Below, in pieces: positions 31,504 through 40,464 of a stretch of DNA of 64,000 nucleotides. A model generated the notes under the pieces. It was not told the DNA's origin. It worked only from the letters and a program-made list of their open reading frames with translations, and ran no database searches. A program made the translations under genes and the position numbers. Source of the stretch: Bryobacteraceae bacterium (GTDB lineage Bacteria > Acidobacteriota > Terriglobia > Bryobacterales > Bryobacteraceae); NCBI GenBank assembly GCA_019752335.1, contig JAIEMJ010000034.1, positions 53,807-117,806 of the forward strand, given 5' to 3'. Within the stretch, counting starts at the first letter, position 1, and each line of letters starts with the position of its first letter.

Positions 31504-34104
31504 TCATGGCTTGGCGCCCTCCTTCGGCAGCAGTACCGTCCAGTCGCTGAGGAATTGATGATCCAGTTCCTCGGGCTGATCGGTGGAAAGCAGCAGGATC
31601 CGCCCATCCTTGTCCATCGCCGCCACATTATTGCCAGACAGGCCCAGAACCCTAGCGGAAAAAAGGACCGAACTCGGACCCAGCACGGGTAGACCAGCCG
31701 CATTGCGAGTGACTGGCTGGCACTCGACGCGGTTCACAGGCACGCGACGAACGCCACAAACCTCCTTGCCGTCCGGGGAAAAGAATGGTTTCTGCACGTC
31801 CAGGTTCACCCGGTGCGCCTCCAGTTTCTGGCTTTGCAGGGAGACAAAATAGCCTCCCTCGCTCAGCAGCCATTTTCCATCGGGCGTCAGGTAGACACGG
31901 CCGCCGGACCGAAAGTTCTCGCTCCGCGGGAGCCAATCTTCCGGCTCCGCCGCGGCACGGGACAGGTCGAGCCGGAATACGTCTGGATCCGAATCACCGG
32001 CAGTCGTCAGGAGCAGGTACTTGCCATTGAGGGTGACGGCCTGAGGCATAAGTTGTAGGACCGTGCGGCTCAAGACTTCCGGTGCGCTCTCACCGCTAGC
32101 CGCGTGCCGGACGATCTCATTCCGGTCATCAGCGCCTCGCTGCACATAGTAGATCCACTTACTGTCGGGTGACCAGACGGATAAAGGATTCACCCCCTCC
32201 GGTGCCGTAGAGAGCCGTCTAAGCTTGCTCACACCGCGATCGAAGATCCAAACATCCCGTAGAAAGGATCCAATCACTAACGCAACTTGCCGCCCATCGG
32301 GCGAAAGAGACAAGCTTGAGATCCGCTTCGTCTTCTCGCCAATGGTGCCGGTTATCTCTCCATTCCGCTTATGCCACCGCACCTGCCAAACGGGTACGGT
32401 TGAAGCATTCCTGCTGGTTATCACGCCCCCGGTAAGCGCTACCGAAAAGTTGAAGGTAGTGCCGTACGTTGCGACCGAATCCTGAATCTGCTCGGGCTGG
32501 CCGGACACCTCACCGGTGGAGGGATTCACCGCCGTCATCAGAAGATTGCGGCGTTCCCAGCCAAAGAAGAAGAGCCGCCACTCCCCGGTATGAGGATTCG
32601 TGGCGAGCGAAACTCTGCTGGGAGTATCGAGCAACCGCTTCGTCTCGCCGCCCTTTAAGGAGGTGCGGTACAACGCCCGTCTCGGCGCCTTCGCCGGACG
32701 CGCCAACACCAGGAAATTGTCCTGGCTCTTCGGCAGAAACACGGGGTTCAGTGGGTCCGGATCCGGAGCGAGAGCGAGCGGGATGACGCGAGTTTGGGAA
32801 GACGCGACGTCGAGTAAATGCAGCTTGCCGTCCGAGACGTACAGGACCTCACCGCTGGATGCGGTACCCCGCCAGTCGGCGCCGCCTGGCGTTGGCGCCG
32901 TGACATGACTGCGTATCTCCAGCGTCGACACGTTGATGCTGCGAAGCTTGCCGTTCTGGAAGAAGCCAATCGCCGTGGAATCCGCACACCAGAAGGGGAA
33001 TCTCGCATTTTCGGTTCCCGGCAACGGGCGCGCGCGCAATTCGTCCAAGCGCCTCAACTCCAGCGGGCTCGATTGTCCGTCTACCGACTGCAGAAGAAAC
33101 AGAGTGCCATCCGGGCTAATGGTGGTAGGACCTTGAGAATTGAGGGCCAGGCGCACTACCGGCGCTGGGTTCGTCCGAGGTTGCCGCCACAGTTGGATGC
33201 CGGTTGCCGCGGCGATCAGCAGAGCGGCGGCAGTAGCAGCCATCCAAAGCGTCGGTCGTCGTCTGGGAGGCGCCGTTGCGGCTGGTTCTGGCTCAAGCAA
33301 TAACCGAGCGTCGCCGATGTCGCGCAACCGGGTGCGCGGATCCCGGTCCTGGCAGCGCCGTAGTAGCTTTTGCGCCGGCATGGGGACCAGGGTGAAGTCG
33401 ATCTCCTTGGTGAGCGTCTGCGCCAGGATGTCGCTCACCGTCTCGCCTTCGAAGAGCCGCTTGCCCGTCAGCAACTCATACACGACGACGCCAAAGGCCC
33501 AAATGTCCGCCCGCTTGTCGACCGCCTTGCCCCGCGCCTGCTCCGGCGCCATATACGCCGCCGTCCCCATGATCACGCCGGCTACGGTGCCCAGCGCCAT
33601 GGTCATCGTGGGCGAGTCCGCCGTGTTCGTCGACGTCAGGCCAGGCTCATTCGCCAGTGCCTTGGCCAAGCCAAAGTCGAGCACCTTCACCCGGCCCTCA
33701 TCCGTCAGCTTGATGTTCGCCGGCTTCAGGTCGCGATGGATGATGCCCTTCTCATGCGCATACTCAATGGCGTCGACCAACTGCTGGACCACCGGCAGCG
33801 CCTCGCCCCAGGGCATCGGCCCCGAGCGCTCCGCCAGCGTCGGACCCTCCACCAACTCCATCACCAACGCGTTCGACTCTACCCCGTACACCGCCGCAAT
33901 CCCCGGATGATTCAGCGACGCCAGCACTTGCGCCTCGCGAGCGAACCGCGCCAAACGCTCCGCATCCTGCGCAAAAACCGGCGACAGCACCTTCAGCGCC
34001 ACCTCGCGCTTCAGCCGCGTATCCTGCGCCCGATAGACCACACCCATGCCGCCCTCGCCGAGGGCGCCGGTGATCTTGTAGTGCGCAATTTCCGAGCCGA
34101 TCAT
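31504..34104 (-). CDS. Eukaryotic-like Ser/Thr kinase with C-terminal beta-propeller
   Basis: An 866-residue membrane kinase of the type abundant in Acidobacteriota. The kinase domain (residues 8-270) is complete: glycine loop GALGEGGMGVVYRA, Lys in EVALKVL, HRDLKPANIKL, DFGLAKAL, and YMAPEQARGK. One transmembrane helix follows (LWMAATAAALLIAAATGI, about 287-305). The outer part, residues 310-866, is a WD40/TolB-like propeller (TTISPDGTLFLLQSVDGQ, SSLSLSPDGRQVALVIGS, VWSPDSKWIYYVQRG). It presumably senses something outside and phosphorylates cytoplasmic targets. The ATG at 34104 lies 8 nt after TATGAT. The gene sits in a region full of duplication scars. Confidence 0.92.
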   Translation of the reverse strand: MIGSEIAHYKITGALGEGGMGVVYRAQDTRLKREVALKVLSPVFAQDAERLARFAREAQVLASLNHPGIAAVYGVESNALVMELVEGPTLAERSGPMPWGEALPVVQQLVDAIEYAHEKGIIHRDLKPANIKLTDEGRVKVLDFGLAKALANEPGLTSTNTADSPTMTMALGTVAGVIMGTAAYMAPEQARGKAVDKRADIWAFGVVVYELLTGKRLFEGETVSDILAQTLTKEIDFTLVPMPAQKLLRRCQDRDPRTRLRDIGDARLLLEPEPAATAPPRRRPTLWMAATAAALLIAAATGIQLWRQPRTNPAPVVRLALNSQGPTTISPDGTLFLLQSVDGQSSPLELRRLDELRARPLPGTENARFPFWCADSTAIGFFQNGKLRSINVSTLEIRSHVTAPTPGGADWRGTASSGEVLYVSDGKLHLLDVASSQTRVIPLALAPDPDPLNPVFLPKSQDNFLVLARPAKAPRRALYRTSLKGGETKRLLDTPSRVSLATNPHTGEWRLFFFGWERRNLLMTAVNPSTGEVSGQPEQIQDSVATYGTTFNFSVALTGGVITSRNASTVPVWQVRWHKRNGEITGTIGEKTKRISSLSLSPDGRQVALVIGSFLRDVWIFDRGVSKLRRLSTAPEGVNPLSVWSPDSKWIYYVQRGADDRNEIVRHAASGESAPEVLSRTVLQLMPQAVTLNGKYLLLTTAGDSDPDVFRLDLSRAAAEPEDWLPRSENFRSGGRVYLTPDGKWLLSEGGYFVSLQSQKLEAHRVNLDVQKPFFSPDGKEVCGVRRVPVNRVECQPVTRNAAGLPVLGPSSVLFSARVLGLSGNNVAAMDKDGRILLLSTDQPEELDHQFLSDWTVLLPKEGAKP

Positions 34105-34112
34105 GACCCCCC

Positions 34113-34118
34113 ATCATA
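34113..34118 (-). promoter_or_regulatory. Candidate -10 box for the Ser/Thr kinase gene
   Basis: TATGAT on the minus strand, separated from the kinase ATG by GGGGGGTC. Either a leaderless promoter or, less likely, the G run acts as a ribosome-binding site. Confidence 0.4.
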
Positions 34119-34170
34119 CCCAAGTCCCCCAAATAGTCGCTCAAAGGCGGAAGCCCTATTGCAGGCTAAC

Positions 34171-34250
34171 CATCATCCGGTATCCTTGAATCGATGCAGG
34201 ACTTCGAAAAGCTCAGCGTATTCTACCTGGGGCGCGAGGTCTAGTCGCCC
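34171..34250 (+). pseudogene. Duplicated promoter and first codons of the HerA-like ATPase gene
   Basis: 34171-34238 matches 36618-36685, the upstream region and start of the ATPase gene, with a single mismatch in 68 bp, and weaker similarity runs to about 34250. The copy keeps the TATCCT box and ATG (34194) and encodes MQDFEKLSVFYLGREV, then a TAG at 34242. It is a gene fragment, directly followed by a bluB fragment. Confidence 0.9.
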
Positions 34251-34598
34251 GCTCGTCGAACGGCCCACCCGCGGCCAACGCCGCCGCTGCCGCGCGCTAC
34301 CAGGCCCTCAAGCTCGAGAGTCTGCGCCAGACCATGCCGGGCACTCTCGTCTGCAGCGTCGTGATGGCGATTTATACGCTGTGCCTCGCCGCCCGCGCCG
34401 AAAGCCTCGGCCTCGGGTGGGTTTCGATCCTGGATCCCGCGCGCCTCAACAGTCTTCTCGAAGTCCCGCCGCATTGGACCCCGATCGCCTATCTCTCTCT
34501 ACCTGAGCTGGCCGGAGCGCGTGAGCAAGTCGCCGCTGCTGGAAGAAGCCGGCTGGGAGCAACGCTCGCCCGTGGAAATCTTGGTGCTGAAGCGCTAG
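34251..34598 (+). pseudogene. Internally deleted, frameshifted bluB copy
   Basis: Similar in sequence to bluB at 30307 but broken. Starting inside the gene (LVE[RQ]P), it lacks about ten codons, resumes at ANAAAAARYQALKLESLRQ, and skips about 20 codons (the APVHLAVFADPDPG region). It continues TMPGTLVCSVVMAIYTLCLA and SILDPARLNSLLEVPPHWTP, shifts frame after AYLSL, and ends in frame as YLSWPERVSKSPLLEEAG then WEQRSPVEILVLKR and a TAG. The 65 bases 34599-34663 before the protease gene hold nothing I recognise. Confidence 0.9.
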
Positions 34599-34663
34599 CC
34601 GACGACTTCCGCTCCAGCCCGGGCCGGCCGATTGTCAGCGAGGAGGATCATCCGCGAGTTGGC

Positions 34664-36379
34664 TTAGTTGTCACCCCTGACGGCGAGCGATTCGCTGAAC
34701 GGAGAGGATTCTCCCCAGACGATGTTCGAACCCCAGACGACGTTGGAACCGAAGGTGTTGCTTTCGCCCCAGACGACGTTGGAACCCCAGACGACATTTT
34801 CGCCCCACACCACGTTTGAGCCCCAGACTACGTTCGAGCCCCACACCACATTCGAACCCCAGACCACGTTGACGCCGGTGATCCCAGGATAGGTGTTGGA
34901 GAGCCGGACCTGGCCATTCGACCGAATGACGCGCGGCGAAAGGGCGCGGGAGGTAGCCGGGATCTTCTCGGCGTTGATCAGCGCGGCACCGGCGTCCACC
35001 ATGCCGGCGCCGATCGTGAAGATGTCGTGCTGGACGGCGAAGCTTTGTTTCGTTGACCGGTCGGTAATGGAGGCCGTGGGGGGCAAGCCTTTCCACGCCG
35101 TCTTCATCAGGCGGGCCTTAATCTGGTCGGGCGTGAGCGTGCTGTCCTTTTGGATCAAGAGGGCGGCGACACCGGCCACGGCCGGCGTGGCCATGCTCGT
35201 ACCGCTGAGCTGGAACAGATTCGGGATTGGGAAACCGTTGATGGTGGCACTGGTGACGTTGTCGGGGTAAGTCTGGGAGAGGCCGGCCGAAGGCAGCAGT
35301 TGCGCGTGGACGAGGTTGCCGGCAGCCACTAAGTCCGGCTTTACCACCTGATCGAGCAAGGTGGGACCCTTCGAGCTATAGCTGGCGATGGTGTGGTCTT
35401 CCCGGACGCCGAAGCCGGTCGACCAGGCCTGTCGGGTGGCACCGACGGTGAGGACGTAGGGATCGTTGCCTGGCGAGGTGATCGTGGAGTAGCCGCTGGT
35501 CCTCATCGAGTTGTCACGACCATTGTTGCCGGCGGCGACCACGACAAAGATTCCGGCCTTCCAGGCTCTCTCGACGGCCTGGCAGAGAGGGTCCTGCGTA
35601 AAGGTTTCCCGAATGGGCCGGCCGAGGGACAGACTGAGAACGCGGATGTTATAGGTGGATCGCAGGGCAATGGCACGGTCGATGGCCGCGATGACCGCAC
35701 TGTCGGTGCCGCGGCCGGTGCGGTTGAGCACTCTCAAATTGACAATATTCACCCCCGTGGCGGTGCCGGAAAAATCGGAGGTGTTGGCGCCGGCGGCTTT
35801 TCCCAGGCAGATCCCCTGGCCGGCCAGGATGCCCGCCACGTGGGTGCCGTGACCATACGGATCGCCAGTGGTGGTCTCGCCCGGAACGAAGTTCTGGGAG
35901 TACACGACGCGGTTAGCCGTGCAGGTATCGTTACGGAAGGAGAGGTAGCTGGAGTCGATACCGCTGTCAAGGATCGCCACGCCGACGCCTCTGCCGGTGT
36001 AAGTGTCATCGTTGGGGTCGATTTTCGCTAGGGCCCGCACTTCGTGAATACCGATCTTGAAGCTTTGGGTGGCGCCGAGTTCGCGGTCCGGCGTGATGTA
36101 GGCAACCTCAGGCTGGTCCGCCAATTCGGCCAGCCCAGCGGCGTCGACGCGCGCCTCAGCCATGCGCGTTTCGGCGTTTACTTTGCTGTAGCGCCGCGCA
36201 GACTTTGTCGAGAGAGCGCGCGCATCAACGGAGTCGTGGAACTGGACGATCACCCGTCCCCCTTCCCATCCGGCGAAGTCCGGGGCGACTTTATCGTGCT
36301 TCTTGTGCCACGGCACGTCTTGGGCGACGGACAAAATGGCGCTGATCGCCCCGAGGAGGGCAAACTTCTGAATGCTCAT
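34664..36379 (-). CDS. Secreted subtilisin-like (S8) protease with C-terminal NVVWG repeats
   Basis: A 571-residue exported serine protease. A signal peptide (FALLGAISAILSVAQ) and an inhibitor-I9-like prodomain (GRVIVQFHDSVDARAL to PEVAYITPDRELG) precede the catalytic domain. Catalytic residues are Asp in VAILDSGID, His in GHGTHVAGILAG and Ser in LSGTSMATPAVAG, with the oxyanion Asn in VVAAGNNG. After residue 500 come eight copies of a hexapeptide N[VI]VWG[SE] with one degenerate unit, then a short tail. The repeat is not part of the protease fold and may mediate attachment or assembly. The gene lies between two sets of bluB/ATPase gene fragments. Confidence 0.92.
   Translation of the reverse strand: MSIQKFALLGAISAILSVAQDVPWHKKHDKVAPDFAGWEGGRVIVQFHDSVDARALSTKSARRYSKVNAETRMAEARVDAAGLAELADQPEVAYITPDRELGATQSFKIGIHEVRALAKIDPNDDTYTGRGVGVAILDSGIDSSYLSFRNDTCTANRVVYSQNFVPGETTTGDPYGHGTHVAGILAGQGICLGKAAGANTSDFSGTATGVNIVNLRVLNRTGRGTDSAVIAAIDRAIALRSTYNIRVLSLSLGRPIRETFTQDPLCQAVERAWKAGIFVVVAAGNNGRDNSMRTSGYSTITSPGNDPYVLTVGATRQAWSTGFGVREDHTIASYSSKGPTLLDQVVKPDLVAAGNLVHAQLLPSAGLSQTYPDNVTSATINGFPIPNLFQLSGTSMATPAVAGVAALLIQKDSTLTPDQIKARLMKTAWKGLPPTASITDRSTKQSFAVQHDIFTIGAGMVDAGAALINAEKIPATSRALSPRVIRSNGQVRLSNTYPGITGVNVVWGSNVVWGSNVVWGSNVVWGENVVWGSNVVWGESNTFGSNVVWGSNIVWGESSPFSESLAVRGDN
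34709..34870 (-). repeat. 18-bp coding repeats for the NVVWG hexapeptide
   Basis: Nine consecutive 18-bp units encode NVVWGS/E (seven), NIVWGE (one) and a degenerate SNTFGS. Codon use within the repeat is varied in its wobble positions, so the array is not very recent. Confidence 0.85.
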
Positions 36380-36448
36380 ACAACGACTACTGCACGTTGA
36401 TCGCCAACTCTAACGTATAGATTCTTTGACCACCTAGCCCAGAGCGAC

Positions 36449-36483
36449 GACAATTTGTCCGGTTTCGGGGACACTTTGTCCGG
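36449..36483 (+). repeat. Twin GACAnTTTGTCCGG motif, possible insertion-sequence end
   Basis: GACAATTTGTCCGG at 36449-36462 and GACACTTTGTCCGG at 36470-36483 are direct repeats 21 bp apart. Repeated short terminal motifs are typical of transposon ends such as IS21-type ends. No transposase gene is next to them. Confidence 0.35.
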
Positions 36484-36541
36484 CCCTGGGTGCCGCGTGA
36501 CTAGCTTGCAGTCAGTAGCCAAGATACAACTCGCGGCGCCG

Positions 36542-36616
36542 GACGAGCAGGCCCGGCTCGCCGAAGTGGCCTGGGAACAGCACCTGCCCGCCCGAGGCGT
36601 GGCGTTCAGGCGCTAG
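36542..36616 (+). pseudogene. Third bluB remnant, 3' end only
   Basis: The last 25 codons of a bluB-like gene, DEQARLAEVAWEQHL then PARGVAFRR and TAG, align with the true BluB end (SPLLEEAGWEQRSPVEGLVF). It ends 24 nt before the ATPase start, which suggests the ancestral order was bluB then ATPase. The remainder of 36380-36640 contains the motif pair above and no gene. Confidence 0.75.
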
Positions 36617-36627
36617 GCATCATCCGG

Positions 36628-36633
36628 TATCCT
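36628..36633 (+). promoter_or_regulatory. Candidate -10 box for the HerA-like ATPase gene
   Basis: TATCCT, 7 nt before the ATG at 36641, no ribosome-binding site between. The same element is preserved in the fragment at 34181. Confidence 0.35.
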
Positions 36634-36640
36634 TGAATCG

Positions 36641-38977
36641 ATGCAGGACTTCGAAAAGCTCGGCGTATTCTACCTGGGGCGCGAGAGCCAGTCGCCCGAT
36701 AACCTCCTCCTCTACGACTCGAAGGACCTCGTCACCCACGCCGTCTGCGTCGGCATGACCGGTTCCGGCAAGACCGGACTCTGCCTCAGCCTCCTCGAAG
36801 AAGCCGCCATCGACAGCATCCCCGCGTTGATGATCGACCCCAAGGGCGACCTCGCCAATTTACTTCTGCAATTTCCCAACCTCAGCGCCGAAGAGTTCCG
36901 CCCGTGGATCAATGAGGAAGAGGCCAAGCAGCAGGGCGTCACCCCCGATGCCTTCGCGCAACAGCAGGCCGACCTCTGGAAGAACGGACTCGCCAAATGG
37001 GGCCAGTCCGGCGAGCGCATCAAGAAGCTGCTCTCGACCGTTGACCTAGCCATCTATACGCCCGGCTCGCAAGCCGGCCTGCCGCTGAGCATCATCAAGT
37101 CCTTCGCGCCGCCCGACACCGACGACACCGAAGCCGTCCGTGATCGCGTGACTACTACCGCCACGGCGCTGCTCGGCTTGCTCGGCATCGACGCTGACCC
37201 CGTGAAGAGCCGCGAGCACATCCTGCTCAGCCAGATTCTTGGCCGCGCCTGGGCGGCCGGACGCGCGCTCGATCTCGCGGCCATCATTACGGCCATTCAA
37301 CAACCCGGCTTTCAGAAAATCGGCGTGATGGACGTGGAGAGTTTCTACCCGGCTAAGGACCGCTTCGAACTTGCCACCGCCTTGAACAACTTACTCGCTT
37401 CACCCGGCTTCGAGGCTTGGATGGAAGGCGAACCGCTCGATATTCAGAGCCTGCTCTACACGCCCCAAGGAAAGCCGCGTATGACGGTACTCTCCATCGC
37501 GCACTTGAGCGACAGCGAGCGCATGTTTTTCGTCTCGCTCCTGCTCAACGAATTTCTGGCTTGGACGCGCAAACAATCCGGCACTACCAGCTTGCGCGCC
37601 ATCCTTTACATGGACGAGATCTTCGGCTACTTTCCGCCCATCGCGAATCCGCCTTCAAAGAAGCCTCTACTTACTCTGCTCAAACAAGCCCGCGCTTACG
37701 GCGTCGGCGTGATGCTCGCCACGCAGAATCCGGTGGACCTCGATTACAAGGGACTCGGCAATACCGGCACCTGGTTTATTGGCCGTCTGCAAACCGAACG
37801 CGACAAGGACCGCTTGCTCGAAGGACTCGAGAGCGCCACCGCCGAAGCCGGCAAGGGCTTCGATCGCGCGGGCATGGATAAGTTACTCTCGAGCCTCGGC
37901 AAGCGCGTTTTTCTCATGAATAACGTCCACGAAAACGCGCCGGTCGTTTTCGAGAGCCGTTGGGCTCTGAGTTACCTCCGCGGACCTCTCACGCGCGCGC
38001 AAATCCAGTCGCTGATGAAGGACCGCAAGGCAGCCTTGCCAGCCGCCGTCCCCAAGGCCGCCTTGCCCTCGACCACGGGCACACGACCGGTGCTGCCGCC
38101 AGAAATTCCGCAGTACTTCATGCCCTCCGCCGCGCACGATCCTAGCTATCATCCCCGCCTCTTCGCCGCCGCCAGCATCCGCTTCAGCGACGACAGCCTC
38201 GCCGATGACTATCTGCGCGATGTATCCTACTTAGTGCCCATCGACGACGATGCGAATCCTATCAACTGGGAAACCGCTTACTTAGTCGACACGCCACCGG
38301 ATGGCTTGGAAACAGAGCCCGCCAGCGCCGGCACTTACGCTGATTTGCCGTCCGCCGCCGCCATCGCCAAGAATTACGCTAAGTGGCAAAAGGACTATGT
38401 GGTCTGGCTCACCGGCGAAGAGACACTTACTTTATTTCGCGGCGGCACGTCGGGCGCCGTCTCTGAGCCCGGCGAAACCGAAGCAGCCTTCCGCCAACGC
38501 ATCGGACAGTCGGTGCGCGAAAGCCGCGACGCCCAAATCGAAGCTCTCCGCGCCAAATACGCGAGTAAGACCAATATGCTGCAAGATCGCCTGCTGCGCG
38601 CCCAACAGGCCGAGGCCAAGCAGAAACAGCAGTCCCAAGGCCAGTGGCTCGGCGCCGCCGTCACGGTGGGCTCCTCTGTGCTGGGTGCGCTATTCGGCGG
38701 CGGACGCCGCAGTACCACCGACAAAGCCGTCGCCGCGGCGGGCAAGGTGATCGGCAGCCTGAACCGCGCCCGCACCGAATCCGGCGACGTGGATCGCGCT
38801 TCCGAAACGGTGGAAGCCGTCCAGGAACACATCAAGGAGTTGGAGGCCGAAGTGCAAAACCAAATCGATCAGATCCCCGCCACCGGACAGGCAGAATTCC
38901 TCGAAACCCTGAATTTGAAGGCCAAGAAAACCGCGATCACGGTGAAGCTAGTCGCGCTGGCTTGGAGCCCCGAATGA
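36641..38977 (+). CDS. HerA/FtsK-superfamily ATPase
   Basis: A 778-residue ATP-binding protein. Walker A is VGMTGSGKTGLCLSLL (about residue 40) with ALMIDPKGDLANLLL next; the Walker B-like segment is LRAILYMDEIFGYFPP (about 320), followed by sensor-like VGVMLATQNPVDLDYKGLGN. This matches the helicase HerA / DUF87 group of DNA-pumping ATPases. The C-terminal third has a Gln/Lys-rich coil, a Gly-rich hydrophobic segment (GAAVTVGSSVLGALFGGGRR) and a final coiled coil (EAVQEHIKELEAEVQNQIDQ). There is no nuclease partner (NurA) beside it. The PhoD-type gene overlaps its stop by 4 bases. The biological role is unclear to me. Confidence 0.85.
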   Translation: MQDFEKLGVFYLGRESQSPDNLLLYDSKDLVTHAVCVGMTGSGKTGLCLSLLEEAAIDSIPALMIDPKGDLANLLLQFPNLSAEEFRPWINEEEAKQQGVTPDAFAQQQADLWKNGLAKWGQSGERIKKLLSTVDLAIYTPGSQAGLPLSIIKSFAPPDTDDTEAVRDRVTTTATALLGLLGIDADPVKSREHILLSQILGRAWAAGRALDLAAIITAIQQPGFQKIGVMDVESFYPAKDRFELATALNNLLASPGFEAWMEGEPLDIQSLLYTPQGKPRMTVLSIAHLSDSERMFFVSLLLNEFLAWTRKQSGTTSLRAILYMDEIFGYFPPIANPPSKKPLLTLLKQARAYGVGVMLATQNPVDLDYKGLGNTGTWFIGRLQTERDKDRLLEGLESATAEAGKGFDRAGMDKLLSSLGKRVFLMNNVHENAPVVFESRWALSYLRGPLTRAQIQSLMKDRKAALPAAVPKAALPSTTGTRPVLPPEIPQYFMPSAAHDPSYHPRLFAAASIRFSDDSLADDYLRDVSYLVPIDDDANPINWETAYLVDTPPDGLETEPASAGTYADLPSAAAIAKNYAKWQKDYVVWLTGEETLTLFRGGTSGAVSEPGETEAAFRQRIGQSVRESRDAQIEALRAKYASKTNMLQDRLLRAQQAEAKQKQQSQGQWLGAAVTVGSSVLGALFGGGRRSTTDKAVAAAGKVIGSLNRARTESGDVDRASETVEAVQEHIKELEAEVQNQIDQIPATGQAEFLETLNLKAKKTAITVKLVALAWSPE

Positions 38978-40464
38978 AACGCCGCGACTTACTCCTCGCT
39001 TCTCCCGCTCTCTTACTCGGCCAGAGCCGTCCGCGCCTGGAGCACGGTATTCAGATCGGCGACGTCGCGAACGGCCGCGCCACCATCTGGACCCGCGCCA
39101 ACTCGCCTGGCCGTATGTCTGTCACCTGGCAGACCAGCGCCAACGGGCCGCTTCATCGGGTCACCGGGCCCACGCTGAACACCGCTGCTGACCTCACCGG
39201 CCGCCTGGAACTGACGGGCTTGCCACCCGGACAGACCATCCTGGTGCAGGCGAGCGTGGACGGCAGTGAACCCGTCGCTGGCCAGTTCCGCACTGCCGCC
39301 CACAATCCTCAGCGCTGCCGCCTCACCTGGGGCGGCGACACCGTCGGCCAAGGTTGGGGCATTAGTGAAGAATTCGGCGGCATGAAAATCTACGAGAGCA
39401 TGCGGCAGCGTCAGCCAGATTTCTTCATTCACAGCGGCGACACCATTTACGCCGATGGCCCGGTGCCCGCCCAGATGAAGCTGAAAGATGGCAGTATCTG
39501 GCGCAACGTGGTTACCGAAGCGAAGAGCAAAGTCGCCGAGAGCCTCGACGAATTCCGCGGCGCCTATCGTTATAACTTACTGGACCAGAATCTTCGCCGC
39601 TTCAATGCCGAAGTTCCGCAGCTTTGGCAATGGGATGACCATGAGGTGATGAATAACTGGTCCCCGAGCCGCCGCCTGGAAGAAAAACCCGAGTACAAGG
39701 AAAAGAATCTCTCCCTGTTAGTCGCGCGCGGCAAGCAAGCCTTTCTCGAATACAGTCCGATGAAGTTCAACCGCGACGAGGCGGGGCGCGTGTATCGGAA
39801 GATTTCCTATGGCGGTCTGGTGGATGTCTTCATGCTCGATATGCGGACTTATCGCGGCCCGAACACCGCGAACTTGCAGGCGACCGAGTCGGCCGATACG
39901 TCGTATCTCGGTACCGCCCAACGGAAGTGGCTCAAGGCTTCGCTCAAGAGTTCGCGCGCGCTCTTCAAAGTCATCGCGGCGGACATGCCCATTGGGCTGA
40001 ACGTGGGCGATGGCAAATCCGGTGACACGCCGCTTTGGGAAGCGTCCGCCAATGGCCAGGCCGGTCCGCCGCTCGGTCGCGAACTCGAGATCGCTGACCT
40101 CCTGCGCTTTATGCAACGCGAGCGCATCCGCAACACGGTCTGGATCACAGCGGACGTCCACTACTGCGCGGCTCACGAATACCGTCCCGTCCCTGGTGGC
40201 TTTCAGGAATTCGACCCCTTCTGGGAATTCGTCGGCGGACCGCTCAACGCCGGCTCCTTCGGACCCGCCGAGACCGACGCTACCTTCGGCCCTCGCGTCG
40301 ACTTCTACCGCTGTCCGCCCAAGGACCGCATGGCCTGTGGCCCCGCCGACGGCTATCAATTCTTCGGCGAAATCAACGCGGACGCCGCGGCGCGTACGCT
40401 CACGGTTGATCTGCGCGACTTAAATGGCCGAAGCGTTTATCAGAAAATACTTCCTGCCGTATGA
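38974..40464 (+). CDS. PhoD-type alkaline phosphatase family protein
   Basis: A 496-residue exported metallophosphoesterase. A Tat-like leader (MKRRDLLLASPALLLGQ) precedes the PhoD N-terminal domain (GIQIGDVANGRATIWTRANS, GLPPGQTILVQASVDG) and the catalytic domain (PDFFIHSGDTIYADGPVP, WDDHEVMNNWSP, VWITADVHYCAAHEY), which carry the Asp, Asn and His metal ligands. PhoD enzymes hydrolyse phosphodiesters such as teichoic acid and phosphate esters. The ATG at 38974 overlaps the ATPase stop (ATGA) and begins the leader, so I prefer it to any upstream start. It is followed by another ATGA overlap. Confidence 0.9.
   Translation: MKRRDLLLASPALLLGQSRPRLEHGIQIGDVANGRATIWTRANSPGRMSVTWQTSANGPLHRVTGPTLNTAADLTGRLELTGLPPGQTILVQASVDGSEPVAGQFRTAAHNPQRCRLTWGGDTVGQGWGISEEFGGMKIYESMRQRQPDFFIHSGDTIYADGPVPAQMKLKDGSIWRNVVTEAKSKVAESLDEFRGAYRYNLLDQNLRRFNAEVPQLWQWDDHEVMNNWSPSRRLEEKPEYKEKNLSLLVARGKQAFLEYSPMKFNRDEAGRVYRKISYGGLVDVFMLDMRTYRGPNTANLQATESADTSYLGTAQRKWLKASLKSSRALFKVIAADMPIGLNVGDGKSGDTPLWEASANGQAGPPLGRELEIADLLRFMQRERIRNTVWITADVHYCAAHEYRPVPGGFQEFDPFWEFVGGPLNAGSFGPAETDATFGPRVDFYRCPPKDRMACGPADGYQFFGEINADAAARTLTVDLRDLNGRSVYQKILPAV

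Noticed and set aside
38644..38973. Upstream extension of the PhoD-type gene
   Set aside because: It reads through the ATPase gene in another frame; the Tat leader begins at 38974.
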